From Charina bottae (taxonomy: Eukaryota > Chordata > Lepidosauria > Squamata > Charinaidae): DNA of 64,000 nucleotides. The stretch lies in the NCBI GenBank assembly GCA_023362775.1, contig JALMGJ010000002.1, forward strand, positions 108,803,981-108,867,980, in the 5' to 3' direction. The notes under the pieces were generated by a model, which had not been told where the DNA came from, ran no database searches, and was given only the letters and a program-made list of their open reading frames with translations. Position 1 is the first letter of the stretch. Each line of letters opens with the position of its first letter. The position numbers and the translations under genes are program-made. Positions 11,601-22,619 of the stretch are shown here, one piece after another.

Positions 11601-11696
11601 AAACAAACATCTCAAAATAACCATGACCTAGCCCCAGGTGCAAGGTCACACAGCCAGCCTAGAAACATATTTAAGGATTCCCTTACTAACTTTACT

Positions 11697-11740
11697 CAGA
11701 CTGAAGAAGCTCCTTGGATAAGGAGTGAAACGTTTCCACT
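11697..11740 (+). ncRNA. Hammerhead-ribozyme-like motif, right PLE arm
   Basis: The mirror copy: CTGAAGA at 11701-11707, stem II CTCCTT/AAGGAG at 11710-11715 and 11720-11725 with a GGAT loop, GAAA at 11727-11730, ACGT at 11730-11733 and a cleavage triplet GTT at 11732-11734. All core positions are intact. It lies ~80 nt before the arm's common end. Confidence 0.6.
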
Positions 11741-11826
11741 AAGAAAATAGAAATCCAGTTGACATGATTCAAGCTACAGACAATTCCACCTGGATGACTG
11801 AGAACCTTCATAGACAATTTGGACCT

Positions 11827-12560
11827 GGTTTCCCCAGTGTAATGAAGCCCCCCAGTTTATTCAGAAATGCCCTTCCTTTTAGTCTGTCCTTTGAAACACT
11901 TTCATAACTTGGCAAGTATTGGACTAGATATACAGTTAGTACAAGGTGATGCTTATGAGGAATCCTTCCCTGATTTCCCCTGCACCCACAAATGCCATCT
12001 TTTAGAGATAAAACTTTGGGAGATAGAGCAGCACATGGGCATCTTGTTAAAAAGTTGCCTGGATTTAAATCAATTGGACGAGATTGATCACCTCGAATGT
12101 AAAATGAATAACAAATTTTTGAGACATACAGAACTGGCCCTCGGTCAGGGAATGGCTCAACAGTCCCTCTAGATTAGCCACATGGGGTAGACACAGTATA
12201 AAGCACACATCATTTTTACCAGTCAGGGAGAGAGCTAAAATAACTCATTTTGAGGACTTCACTTCATACTGAGGTGAAGTCAACCAAGGGGAAACTGCAA
12301 AGCTGGATGGCTAACTCTGAGTTCTCCCCTTCCTTGCAAGCCTTTGATTATTCCAAAGATTTATTTGAGCCATGTGAGGTAGGATTAACTGGATCTAGAT
12401 TAGACAAAGATATGGTATACCAATGCTCACTGTTGGCCTGATTTGAGTCCCCAGCTCCTTGTAGACTAGGGATTAAGGAGCATTCTGTTCTGATCAGTTC
12501 AAATGAAATAGCTGATTGCTATAAATACATCTGCCTTCTCCTGTCCTTTTTTTCCCCTTC
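11827..12560 (+). other. Unassigned stretch with two co-directional frames
   Basis: Frames at 11867-12172 and 12250-12441 lie on the same strand in different phases. The first contains CHLLEIKLWEIEQHMGILLK and CLDLNQLDEIDHLECKMNNK, which looks like a leucine-rich helical segment. They may be remnants of a LINE ORF1 upstream of the CR1 tail at 12768, but nothing decisive is visible. Confidence 0.25.
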
Positions 12561-12767
12561 CTGTCTTCCTATCAGTGTCTGAAGACACTGTTCTACCAGT
12601 CTTCAAGAACCAGGACTGCATGATGGAAAGCTATACCAATATTCCTTTTTCTTCTCCTTCTGATCCATTATCTTGTTTTTAATTGTTAGCCAACCAGAGT
12701 CATTAATTTCAGATGGTGGTCATATCAATTAAAATAATGAAAAAATAAATGCACACATATATATGCC

Positions 12768-13470
12768 CTTGTCATCTCCCATATAGAATATTGCAATGCA
12801 CTCTCCATGGGGCTACCGTTGAAGAGTATCTGGAAGCTACAACTGGTTCAAAATATGGCCGCACAAGCAATTTTGGGTGCCCCTAGGGTGGCACATGTAA
12901 CACCTTTGCTGTGGGAGCTGCATTGGGTGCCCATCTGCTTCTGGGTCCAATTCAAGGTGTTGGTTTTTACCTTTAAAGCCCTACATGGCATAAGTCCAGG
13001 TTACCTGAGGGACTGTCCCATCCCCATTACATCGACCTGTCCAACCTGGTTGGGCAGAGAGGGTATGTTGCGGGTCCCGTCGCCGAAAGTGTCATCTGGC
13101 GGGTCCCAGGAAGAGGGCCTTCTCTGCTGTTGACCCCACCCTATAGAATACTCTTCCCCCAGAGGTGATGTGAGCCCCCACTCTCCCAGCCTTCTGGAAA
13201 GGAGTCAAGACCTGGTTCTGCCATCTCAAATGGGGGGCAAAGAGGGGTGGCCAACCTTTGGAGTGGTTGGCACCCTAAAGTCACTCCCCAGAATTTAAAT
13301 CAAGAACTTTTTACCAGCCATCTTTTTGGAGCATATTATTTATTAAGAAGACTGTTTTTACTGTACTGTTTTATTTTAATTAATGTTTTATTCCTGTTTT
13401 ATGTAAACCACCCAGAGTCAGTCTCTGAGTGAGATGGGCAGGGAATAAATTTGATATATAAAAATAAATA
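12768..13470 (+). pseudogene. CR1 LINE, end of reverse transcriptase plus 3' UTR
   Basis: Coding remnant: IEYCNALSMGLPLKSIWKLQ, LVQNMAAQAILGAPR, HVTPLLWELHWVPICFWVQF, KVLVFTFKALHGISPGYLRD, i.e. the conserved CR1 RT C-terminus. After ~13030 the frame breaks. The 3' UTR ends TGTAAACCACCCAGAGTCAG, GAGATGGGCAGGGAATAAAT and an AT tail. It is 5' truncated (the usual state of CR1 copies) and non-functional. Confidence 0.9.
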
Positions 13471-13479
13471 ACTTAATAA

Positions 13480-14375
13480 TCTGGTTTTACATATAGATTG
13501 GCTTTTTTGGTCCCTTTCTTTTTCTCTTCCTTTTATTTTAACTTCCCCCTTATATTTCTTAATTTCTGATTCCCAGAGCTAAGACACATGCACCTTTCAT
13601 GCTTATCCAAAACTCTTGTGTGCCCCCACTGCCCTTCTCCCTCTAGCAAAAAAAAAAACTTTTACAGAGCTTATATTGGACTTGTGCTGTTTCCTAAAAC
13701 CTCCTACAGTATGTACAGTATGTCCCATTACTATTCTCAGGAACTGTTCATTGTGTACCCTCAATACTGTTTAAATATTATTTCCCCAACAAATTCTACT
13801 TCCTCACTGATTGGTACTTCGTTGCCATTTCCCAATTGACTGTTACTTTCCCCAACTGAGAACTTTATGAATGTTTTTCATGTTTTCATTTCTATTCAGT
13901 CAACATTGTTTTAAACGCAACAGTAATTGCCCATTGAATGCTATTTCCCATAATTGCTATTTTTTCCCCACTGAGATGATTTCATTGTGTTTTTGTTCAA
14001 TATAATCCAAGGCTTTTTTCTGAAGCATGTGTGGTTGCCATTTTTGAGGTCAAAATTTCCTCTGGGATATGTAGCTTTTAAATATTTTTAGTTAAAATAT
14101 CTAACTTGCATACTGGTCCCTGCTGATGGTTCCAGCATAACAATCTTGGACCAGTACTTGAATTTGTAATACCAAACCAGTTTCTGTTATCACACATATT
14201 TAATATCTTTAAACTGTATGATATGTACCATATAATGTGTATGTTCATCAAGAAACTGTAGACATTTTCCTATAGTTTCCTAACATTTTCCCTAATGAGT
14301 GCAATGAACTTACATATGTGGAACCTATAATAAAAACTCTGTTCAGTTCAATGTTCACAAGACTAACAATCAGTG
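13480..14375. other. No recognisable feature
   Basis: T-rich non-coding sequence. Several short TTCCC-AATTG-like words recur near 13790-13960, too diverged to call a repeat family. Confidence 0.4.
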
Positions 14376-14547
14376 GTGTTTTTTTGTTTTGCTTTTTGTT
14401 TTGCTTTTTGTTTTGCTTTGTTTTGCTTTGCTTTGCTTTGCTTTGCTTTGCTTTGCTTTGCTTTGCTTTGCTTTGCTTTGCTTTGCTTTGCTTTGCTTTG
14501 CTTTGCTTTGCTTTGCTTTGCTTTGCTTTGCTTTGTTTTGTTTTATC
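14376..14547. repeat. (TTTGC)n pentanucleotide array, ~165 bp
   Basis: It begins with longer TTTTTGTTTTGC units, then becomes about 25 uninterrupted TTTGC units, and ends with TTTTG variants. The repeated protein frames (CFALLCFALL, SKAKQ) on both strands are artefacts of this array. Confidence 0.97.
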
Positions 14548-14872
14548 TGAGGCTAGCCCAGGGTCAAACCACATGTTATTTTAAGACATGGGTGAACAAC
14601 TTCCAATGGATCAACAAGTGTAGCAGGCTTTAGGTTGCATATGAAGTACCACACTCCAAAAATGAGTGAAATCAGGGAATTTAAAGGGGCCCAATGGTGC
14701 TTTAAGCATCTGCAATGCTTAAGGAAGCCAGTTTGTCCCTTTAAACCCATCCAAAAATACAAAAACAAAAATATCAAATTTTGGCCTCATCCATTCAAGG
14801 GGAAGAGATTCTTTAGGCAACAAAAGTAATAATAGTGGGTCCATGTGGCCCCTGATCTTCTTTTTGTTCATT

Positions 14873-14876
<4 letters not shown>

Positions 14877-14915
<39 letters not shown>

Positions 14916-14939
14916 CCTCCCTCCCTCCCTCCCTCCCTC
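14877..14939. repeat. (CT)n followed by (CCCT)n
   Basis: A pure pyrimidine tract of ~63 bp: CT dinucleotides to ~14910, then CCCT tetranucleotides. Confidence 0.95.
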
Positions 14940-17215
14940 GGAAAGAATTCTCTGAGCACTAAAGGCACCAGCTTTGCTGCCAGGGTAGAGCTTGGGCAAA
15001 GTTCATTCCTGAAATCTTGGAGGAATATTGCCACCCAAGGTTTATGGAGCTGTGTTAGATGCACGAATGTTTCCTGTATTTGTGTGTAGAAATCTTTTAT
15101 CTGTATGTATGCGCATACTAACGGATATGCTAATAAAAAGTAAATTCTCTCATGCATTTTAAATAATAGCTATTAGACAATATCTATACACATACCACCT
15201 TGTTTTTTAATAATATAATGGTTGAAATGATTCTGTTCATTCCCCCTATGTGCTTGCTATTATCTAATGCTTACAGCTCATTTCCTGTGCCTTCTCTTGA
15301 TTTCTTATATCCCTATATCCCCTATTTCCCCAGAAAATTAGATGTTTTAAAAAGCAGGATTTGAAAATGTCTTGTTTATTGTGTTCCCTGAAAACAGTCA
15401 CTTAGTTACACAGTAAACAGTAAACGGAGATTTTAAAAAAGAGCATGTAGTTATGAAAACTGCATATTGTGATAATGATTCTAACTACATCTGAGAAAGC
15501 ATAAAGTTCACTAAATCTATCTATAATCAATATCCATATATACTGCCCTAAATAATAAAGTACAGTGTGCTAATAAATCCATTATTTTCAATAATATTGA
15601 TGGGGTTGGGTATAACAAGCCAATTGCCTATCTAATCATCATCTATCTAATATTTAGTAATATTAAATTTGGGAGGAATGTTTGCTATTAAGACCAATAG
15701 ATGAAGATAAGGAGACAATAAATCATCATTGGGACATCTCTCTATATTACTATTATGGAACCCAAATTGGTTGCAACTTGCCAATGCTACATATCTCCAA
15801 ACTATTCAGCACCAGGGAGGCAACAGAATACAGTTCTTCCTTGTGGAGTTGTGTTTTAGATTTTAAATTCAAGTGACAGTTCTTTCTTTTTAAAGTTGGT
15901 CCTACGATCAGTCACTGGGACATTGAGATTCTAGCCCTGACCATCAACATTGTTACCGAGGAGCCCTTAGATTTCTGTATGACAAGTTTTGTGTTGGGAG
16001 AAAAAAACCCTGCACTTTCACACTGAAAATGCTAAAAACAACTCTTGGGTATCCCTGCAAGAGCCTGGGGATGAGACAAAGGTGACATTTATTTATCTAT
16101 CTAATTTATATAGCTGCCCATCTCACAAATGTGACATCATGAAGACAAGTCTCTTCAAAATGGTTATCTTTTGCTGCAGTAAACAAGTGACATGAGGATG
16201 ATCCCATAATATTTATACTTAGAACAGTGAAAGATAATTGAAGAAAACTGCTCTAAACTCACTGAATATGTTTTGGAACCTACCTATGCTTGCTATTGCC
16301 TGGACTATATGATACCTCAGTTTGTAAAGCTGCATACATTTGACACTATTTTCCCAACCAAGTTGGTTACGTTTCAGGATTAACTTACAAATACTTTGAA
16401 TATTAAAGGAGGGAGGGCTGGGAATAATAAGCAAACTGTGTTAACACAGCATTCCAGCAGGTGAATAATCAGAGGAGGAGCAGATGCCTCAGTTTTTGCC
16501 AATAATGACTTTGGCTTCCATGTTGGTAAACTGACAGACAAGGAACATTTGTTCTATTGGCCAAAGGTACTTTTTAAAAAAATAGCCAAATAAACTTTGG
16601 AGATGAATCTAAGAAAAATCTAGTAAAATTGACTGCAGGGTGGTGCCTTTTTCTGAGTTTATTTACAAGACTTGTATATTTAATGTTTTAGAAATGTGGC
16701 CCTACTGAGAAATGGTTAACAAACAAAGCAGAGATATGATATACTGTTTGCACTCTGTAATATGTGATATTTATTATTCATACATATGTGATGAGACAAG
16801 AGTAAAGACAGACCATTTCAGCAGCTGTCTGGGTGCTCAATTCAGGGCACAGCTGCAAAGGGATGAAGAATTTTTGAAAAAACAGGTAAGGGTAGACAGA
16901 TCAATCTATTTCCAGCTATGGCTCTTTCTCATTTGTTCTCTACCAAGTCTATTCCACTGTATTTAGGAAAAATACATTAACATTCCAACTTAATTTCTAT
17001 TTCCTTCCTTTATCAATATGATTTTTTAAAATATATATTTTATTTCAAAATACATACTTTTGTATGCATTTGGTTCTAAGGACTTTTCCACACCACAGGC
17101 TTCAGCTGCTTTTCTCCTGTGCTTAAATCAACTGGAAATGAAGCTGGAGTAAGAAATTCATTTTTTTGGATTTCAATTGCTTCTACTTTTGACCACAATT
17201 ATGGCCAGCTTTTTT
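14940..17215. other. Mostly featureless; small CR1 tip at 16085-16130
   Basis: ATTTATTTATCTATC-TAATTTATATAGCTGCCCATCTCAC (16085-16130) is a minus-strand CR1 terminus. No other element ends are clear. A short exon-like block near 16822-16885 was considered and rejected. Confidence 0.4.
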
Positions 17216-17223
17216 GTCTAGAC

Positions 17224-17292
17224 CAGTATTTCTTAACCTCAGTGACTTTAACATGTATGGACTTCAACTCCCAGAATTCCCCAGCCAGTATG
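17224..17292. mobile_element. Half-size hAT-type miniature element
   Basis: It reads CAGTATTTCTTAACCTCAGT..., then GGACTTCAACTCCCAGAATT and CCCCAGCCAGTATG. This matches one half of the palindromic element at 19481-19579. It is flanked on both sides by GTCTAGAC (17216-17223 and 17293-17300), an apparent 8-bp duplication, although GTCTAGAC is itself palindromic. Confidence 0.6.
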
Positions 17293-17300
17293 GTCTAGAC

Positions 17301-17747
17301 CATGGATAACATGCCCACCTCCCCTCCTTGTTGGTGGATTCCCGTTTTCCCTTTCCCTCCCATGACACAAAAGCAAGCACCATTCTGTGTTTTCCATTCT
17401 GTGGACATGTCTTTTGAGGAGCTGTGGAAGAAAAATAAATGAAACATGGCAACCATTATGTGGTTCTTCCTGTCACTTGGGCTGGAAAAGGAAGCTGGGC
17501 TGAACTCTACTTGATTTTGCCCTCTCAAAGCAAAACAAATCAAGAAATGGCCACCATTTCTCCATTCCACTCTGGAAGCTGTAAGAACCACAAACAAAGG
17601 TTCAGCCATTTACAATAGGCATCCCAGCAATCCAGTACTAAATGGCTTTTGAAGGCAGGGAGTGGAGACTAAGGGAGGGGATTCCTCCCAGTGCACGCAA
17701 CAGCCAATTGGAGCAGAGCATTTGTGTAGGTTGGAATGAAGTATAGC
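17301..17747. other. No recognisable feature
   Basis: Non-coding with moderate GC. No element termini seen. Confidence 0.35.
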
Positions 17748-17948
17748 AGGTGGAGAGGAGAGGAGAGGAGAGGGGAGGGGAGGGGAGGGGAGGGGAGGGG
17801 AGAGGAGAGGAGAGGAGAGGAGAGGAGAGGAGAGGAGAGGAGAGGAGAGGAGAGGAGAGGAGAGGAGAGGAGAGAAGAGAAGAGAAGAGAAGAGAAGAGA
17901 AGAGAAGAGAAGAGAAGAGAAGAGAAGAGAAGAGAAGAGAAGAGAAGA
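17748..17948. repeat. ~200-bp purine-only pentanucleotide array
   Basis: Three blocks in series: GGAGA/GGGGA units, then a long run of GAGAG-type units (AGGAG), then GAGAA units (AGAAG). One strand is entirely purine. Long frames in this interval on both strands (EERRGEE, LLFSS) are artefacts. Confidence 0.97.
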
Positions 17949-19472
17949 GGAAAATCCGGAAGATACCTGCATTTCAATCTATGTATTAGTCTAGTAAGAA
18001 TGAATTAAGTCAGTTGGCTTAAAAATGCATTGAGCATTCTTAAAGACAGCTATCATCTCCCAGGAAATTTCTGCAGACACAGGAAGTTTGGCCACATAGA
18101 CTGACAGCATCCAACAAGAAATCTTGCTTGTGTAAATTAATGTTCCTACTTGTTATGATTTGGAAACATAAGTGAGGAATGCTAGAGGAATGCATTTGAA
18201 TGCAGGCTTGCAATGTATTGTCAGGAGGAATTTATATGGATGAGCTTGCAGCATTTTTCTTTTGTAGCAAAATAATGCATTTAAGCTATTCTTCTACCCT
18301 TGTTTAAAGTAGTGCACTGTGTCTTGTAGATAGGAGACAAATCTAAACTTGAGATTTTAACCAGATGAGACAAAGTAATGAGAATTAACTCTGACAGTTA
18401 GAAAGTGAAATTGAAAAGATAGGGAAATTAAACATAAAAGGGAAATCTAAAATCTCAGTGGAACACATCATTCCCTTGGCTTTCTGAATCTGGATAAGCC
18501 AAGCGCCCAGGCACATTGCAGATGGGAGGAAACTTCATTAATCTTCCATGACAAGTTACTTAGGAGAAGCAAATTTGTAAACCCAATAACTTGTATATTT
18601 CTCAGCAGTGAAGGCCATCAAGAAATGATTGCCATTCAAGTCTCAAGCAGCAAATTGTGTGAAAGAAGAAACTACTTTCAGGATCCGCCTTCATATACAT
18701 GTATTGCAAAATGAAGGTAGGTGCATCTCCCTTAGCAAGCTTTTTGCATTGTTAGAGCCAATAGTGATGGGCCTCTTAATTTTAAAATCTACAGATCATT
18801 TTTCATCTCCCTGCTAGAATGATCAGCTTTGCATTTCTTTTCCCAAGATGCCATTTGCTGACACTTTGGTGTGAAATGCTTCAGACTTCTTACCTTTTAA
18901 GTATGCTGGCTCCAGTTTAATCAACAAAGCACTCAGTCAGCAGCAGTCTTTTCTCATTATTAAGGCTCAGGTCTTGCTTGCTGAGCATTTATAATGGAAT
19001 TCAAATTATTTTTGGAACTGTTATCACAATCTATCACAACTTAGTCTGTGATGGTTTTCTCAAGTTCCAGTCTAAATACAGATTCCAGGCACAGCCAAAC
19101 AGCTGTGTTAAAGTACTATCCAAACAGTCCTTGAGCTGACAAGCAAGTATGCCAGCATAAAATCTGCTGGAATGGGTCATGCATGTAACATTTTGTACAG
19201 ATATAGGGGCCATGTGCCAGAAGCAACCTGGCTGGAACTCAGAAAAGAGATCCAAGGGCCAAATGTGTACGGGTCCAGAACCCGCCATTTCTGCTTACCC
19301 AAGTTTGCACTCCATTCATCCATTATCTTTTTTTAAAATAATCTACATCTCCACTCCATTATTCACATGAAAAAGCAAAAATCACATTCATTTATCAGAA
19401 ATCCTACACCCCTTTTCATTTGCATGTACCCTCAGTGATTTATTCCCCAGTCACCTCCAAAAATCAGAGGTA
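17949..19472. other. No recognisable feature
   Basis: Non-coding sequence without obvious repeats, termini or frames with motifs. Confidence 0.4.
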
Positions 19473-19480
19473 CTCTAGTG

Positions 19481-19579
19481 CAGTGTTTCTCAACCTCAGC
19501 AACTTTAAGCATGGCTGGCTGGGGAATTCTGGGAGTTGAAGTCCACATATCTTAAAGTTGCCAAGGTTGAGAAACATTG
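19481..19579. mobile_element. 99-bp palindromic hAT-type MITE with perfect 8-bp target duplication
   Basis: The termini CAGTGTTTCTCAACCTCAGC and (reverse) CAATGTTTCTCAACCTTGGC are inverted repeats starting CA-TG, as in hAT elements. The centre carries GGCTGGGGAATTCTGGGAGT and its partial complement. CTCTAGTG flanks both ends (19473-19480, 19580-19587); 8-bp duplications are diagnostic of hAT transposition. It has no coding capacity and would depend on a transposase in trans. Confidence 0.9.
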
Positions 19580-19587
19580 CTCTAGTG

Positions 19588-20655
19588 GAAAAACAGGTAC
19601 TTTGGACAATTGTTCAAAATATTAACTCCTGTATTCATCTTTCAGTGATGGTAATGGTAGCAGTAGTATGAGTTAGTAACTAAATAGTAAATAAGTAAAT
19701 AAAGTTTCTTTTGAGTCTTGACTCCTGATGCCATCGTGTCCATGTTGTTTTCTTAGCATCTGGTTTGCCATTGTCTTCTTTGGGGGTATTTTTTTCAACT
19801 TTTTCAGTCTGTTTGTGCTCAGAACAGAATTCTAAGAAATCTTCTTTAAAATCTTCCATACTTCAGGCAGCAAACCAAGGCGCCTCCTAAATAGTTGACT
19901 CACAAAGATAAAACTCACAGAAATAAAAGTTAATGACTTAATGAAAAACTTCCATCTGAAATTGACCAAAGAAAATATACTAGCAAACAAGTACCAAAGA
20001 AAATGAACAGAAAACTAAAAATTTAAAACATTTAAACATTTAAGACAACAAATTCAATGTGTAGGAAAACAATCCATCCTTCAAATTTAGTACAAGAAAT
20101 AGTAACGGATAGGCAATTATGTTTTTTCAGCCCTCCTTATACTTTAGATGGGAAAACAAGCCAAAACTTTTTAAGAAAATTAAAAATATAATAACAAAAA
20201 TAACGATAATCACCAAGAGATTTCACTTCTTCTTACTGTAAAAAGCTCCTCTTGGGGTATAAAACGTAAAAGCTAAATTGGTGCTTTAGAAATGGGAAGT
20301 CAGAACTTGCGATGCCCCTTTAAGAGACTGCAACGTGGCTCGGAAAATGATGAAATCCCAGCCTCCTGGTGAAGTCTTATCGTTCGATCGTGCACGCTGT
20401 TCACACTCTCCTGGCTACAACTCACCGTCTGGAGGACAAATGGGTCAATTCCCTGTTAGAGTTATTCTGTTAGAGTTATTCTATGTAGAATTCATACGAA
20501 TGGATTCCTTCACTGTGATATTCTTTAGCTGGTAAAGACAGTATTTTTCCATACAGTGTTCTCAAAACATTCCACCAGTAAACACCAGGTGCGACCTTGC
20601 TCATAGCCAAAACATAGTGATATCAGTCCAAAATACCTTATCTCATGGGAACCGC
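19588..20655. other. No clear feature
   Basis: A-rich non-coding sequence. At ~20459-20482 GTTAGAGTTATTCT is directly repeated (14-bp tandem). CpG-containing words around 20330-20420 suggest an old element without visible ends. Confidence 0.35.
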
Positions 20656-20659
20656 TTTC

Positions 20660-21060
20660 CCGGAGGGGAGACAATGTGCAACACTGCCATCTCATGGCGG
20701 TTTATAGTAAGTACAACTCTTAATGCATTGTCAGTTTGAAAATGTCCTGACCCACATATAGCCAATCAGAATGTTGAAACAAGTGTATATCTCAGCTATG
20801 AACTATGGGTCTATACTCTCTCTTTTTCTTGACTTCTATCTGTCCTGTTGCCATGTACTCTGTTACTGAACTGTAACTATGCCTGGCCTTTGTATGGGCC
20901 ATGATTTTACTTCACATCTGCTGATGGAACTCTGCGTATGCTTTGTTGTTTTTTCCTTTTGCAATAATGTACTATATCCATTATTGCCTTATGCTACAAT
21001 AAAATATTGTTAGCCCTACACGCTGCACTCTGTTTGGATTACTCTGCGCCTGGAACCCCA
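20660..21060 (+). mobile_element. Probable solo LTR or LTR fragment
   Basis: A CCAAT-like AGCCAATCAG (~20759), pyrimidine-rich stretches, and AATAAAATATTG (~20998), then GTTAGCCCTACACGCTGCAC and ...GCGCCTGGAACCCCA. A poly(A) signal followed by a ~50-bp U5-like segment ending in CA is the LTR layout in the plus orientation. No internal retroviral genes are present. The left end is uncertain. Confidence 0.5.
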
Positions 21061-22619
21061 TTAAGCCAGCAATATCCCACATTCCCAGCATTTTCCTTAC
21101 TCTGGAAAATGCTTTGGGCTACAGGAAAAGCCTGCCTGTGCCTGAAAAAATGCCATAATGCCAACTCTGCCCACGGAGCTCACAGGCAAAGTTGTTCAGT
21201 TCACCATTTTCCCACCAGAAGTCAATTTAAACTTTTTCTCAGTCGATTATTATACCAAGAATTGTAAAGAGTTCTTTTTAAAAAGAGTACAAAAACTGAA
21301 TTTTTTTTAGTCTTGTTCTATAAAAATGATCTTAAAGACCCCCACTGGCTGATTAACATTTAAAATATTCACCCCAATATAAATCAAAGGTTAACACTGA
21401 TTTGTTTCCTCTTGGTAGAATAAAATAATGAAATCTGTGAATAGCAGACTGTTGACTGTCGATCTCAAGCTCTGATAACTCAATGAGCATTGCTATTTCT
21501 GGTCTTGAAAGTCAAGGGCCAACAGAGGACACTTGAGCATTTATCTTATTATCTCATGTCCATGTTTTAATGTACTTAAAGTCAGAGTGTAATGCCAACT
21601 AAGAAATGGTTTGCTCTTCTTTATATATAGCTCTTCTTTAATGCTTTTCCCCAGGATATTAATAATAGATAGACACTTCAGTGCTGCGAATCATAGTAAA
21701 GAGGCATTTAACATTTTTTTTAAAAAAAAATCATACATGGTTTCTACATAACAGAAACTAAGCTTGCAGTACAAAAAAGTACATTAAAAGCACTGATAAT
21801 AGTATTGCAAGGCTCTATTTGATTTTGCCCTATCTTGTACATTCATGCTCTACCTAGCTGCAAGATTTGCCGCACTCATTTGAATTAAATAGTTTCTATC
21901 TTAAATCAGAAGCAGCATTTATATGAAAATCAAAGATTTCAAGGTTGTGTGACCTAAATGTTCCTGCAAGTCTCACATAATGGATTTTCTTTTTTCTTTT
22001 TAAAAAGAAGTATTTAAAGCAGAGACAAAATAAAGTATAACTCTTGTTTATGTCAACATCAGCTTGCCAGAGGTATACCCTGCTAAGCTTAATCTTTTTT
22101 TTTTTAATGTGCAGGACTGGCTTGAGTCACAGATTAGAGAAAAGGAGATTCTGCAACCAGTCTGGTCTTAACATCCTTCTCCTCACATATCAGCAAATAT
22201 TGAATTTGTCCACATTAAAATCCACATTTTTTTAACCAAACACAAATTAAAACACTTCAAACTACAGAATAATAAAAAAGAAAGCTTTAAAGAAACTCAT
22301 ATTAATTTGATACAACACATAACAATTAAAACATTATTCTAAAATACAACATGAGCAACAACAACTTCAGCAATCAAAATGTATCTGAAATATTACAAAA
22401 GTTGTTAAAATAGCATGATTGCCTTTAAGAATTGTGTTGGGACAAAATGAGATGACCTCCCTTTGGAAGAAAATTGGAAGAAAATTCCACAACCTGGCAC
22501 AGCAATTAAAAAAAAGAAAAATTCTCTCCATGGTTCCAGTCAAAAAAGTTTTAGGAATTACTGAGACATAGCCAAAGATTATCTTGGTAGAGAGGCAGAT
22601 TTACATGGAAGAAGCCTTT
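21061..22619. other. Non-coding; complex low-repeat block at 21420-21990
   Basis: 21420-21990 lacks simple repeats and carries words such as GATAACTCAATGAGCATTG and AGTCAGAGTGTAATGCC, a texture compatible with conserved non-coding DNA but unproven. The remainder is A/T-rich. Confidence 0.3.

Larger units (their letters stand above)
10241..11816. mobile_element. Penelope-like element inserted as a head-to-head fold-back
   Basis: Two inverted arms (10241-10858 and 11164-11781) look essentially identical by eye and flank a single-copy middle (10859-11163) that continues the minus-strand copy. Each arm runs from the PLE endonuclease region outward to the element 3' end, so the copies are head to head with 3' ends outside. 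The right arm extends 34-35 nt further (11782-11816, ...CTTCATAGACA) than the left arm, which stops at GTCTGTAGC. The insertion is flanked by CAATTTGGACCT at 10229-10240 and 11815-11826 (10 bp if the terminal CA belongs to the element). A one-sided short tail and inverted partial copies are known Penelope traits. High arm identity argues for one recent event. Confidence 0.9.

Noticed and set aside
14248..14633. Long frames of SKAKQ or CFALL repeats on both strands
   Set aside because: They are translations of the TTTGC pentanucleotide array.
16822..16885. Exon-like block with a good 5' splice site (AAACAG|GTAAGG) and a frame reading AQLQRDEEFLKKQ
   Set aside because: The upstream acceptor has no polypyrimidine tract, the block is only ~64 bp, no neighbouring exon is visible and no family is recognised. 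A translated search against vertebrate proteomes would decide.
17610..18008. Leu/Ser/Phe and Glu/Arg repeat frames on both strands
   Set aside because: They are translations of the purine pentanucleotide array and have no bearing on coding.
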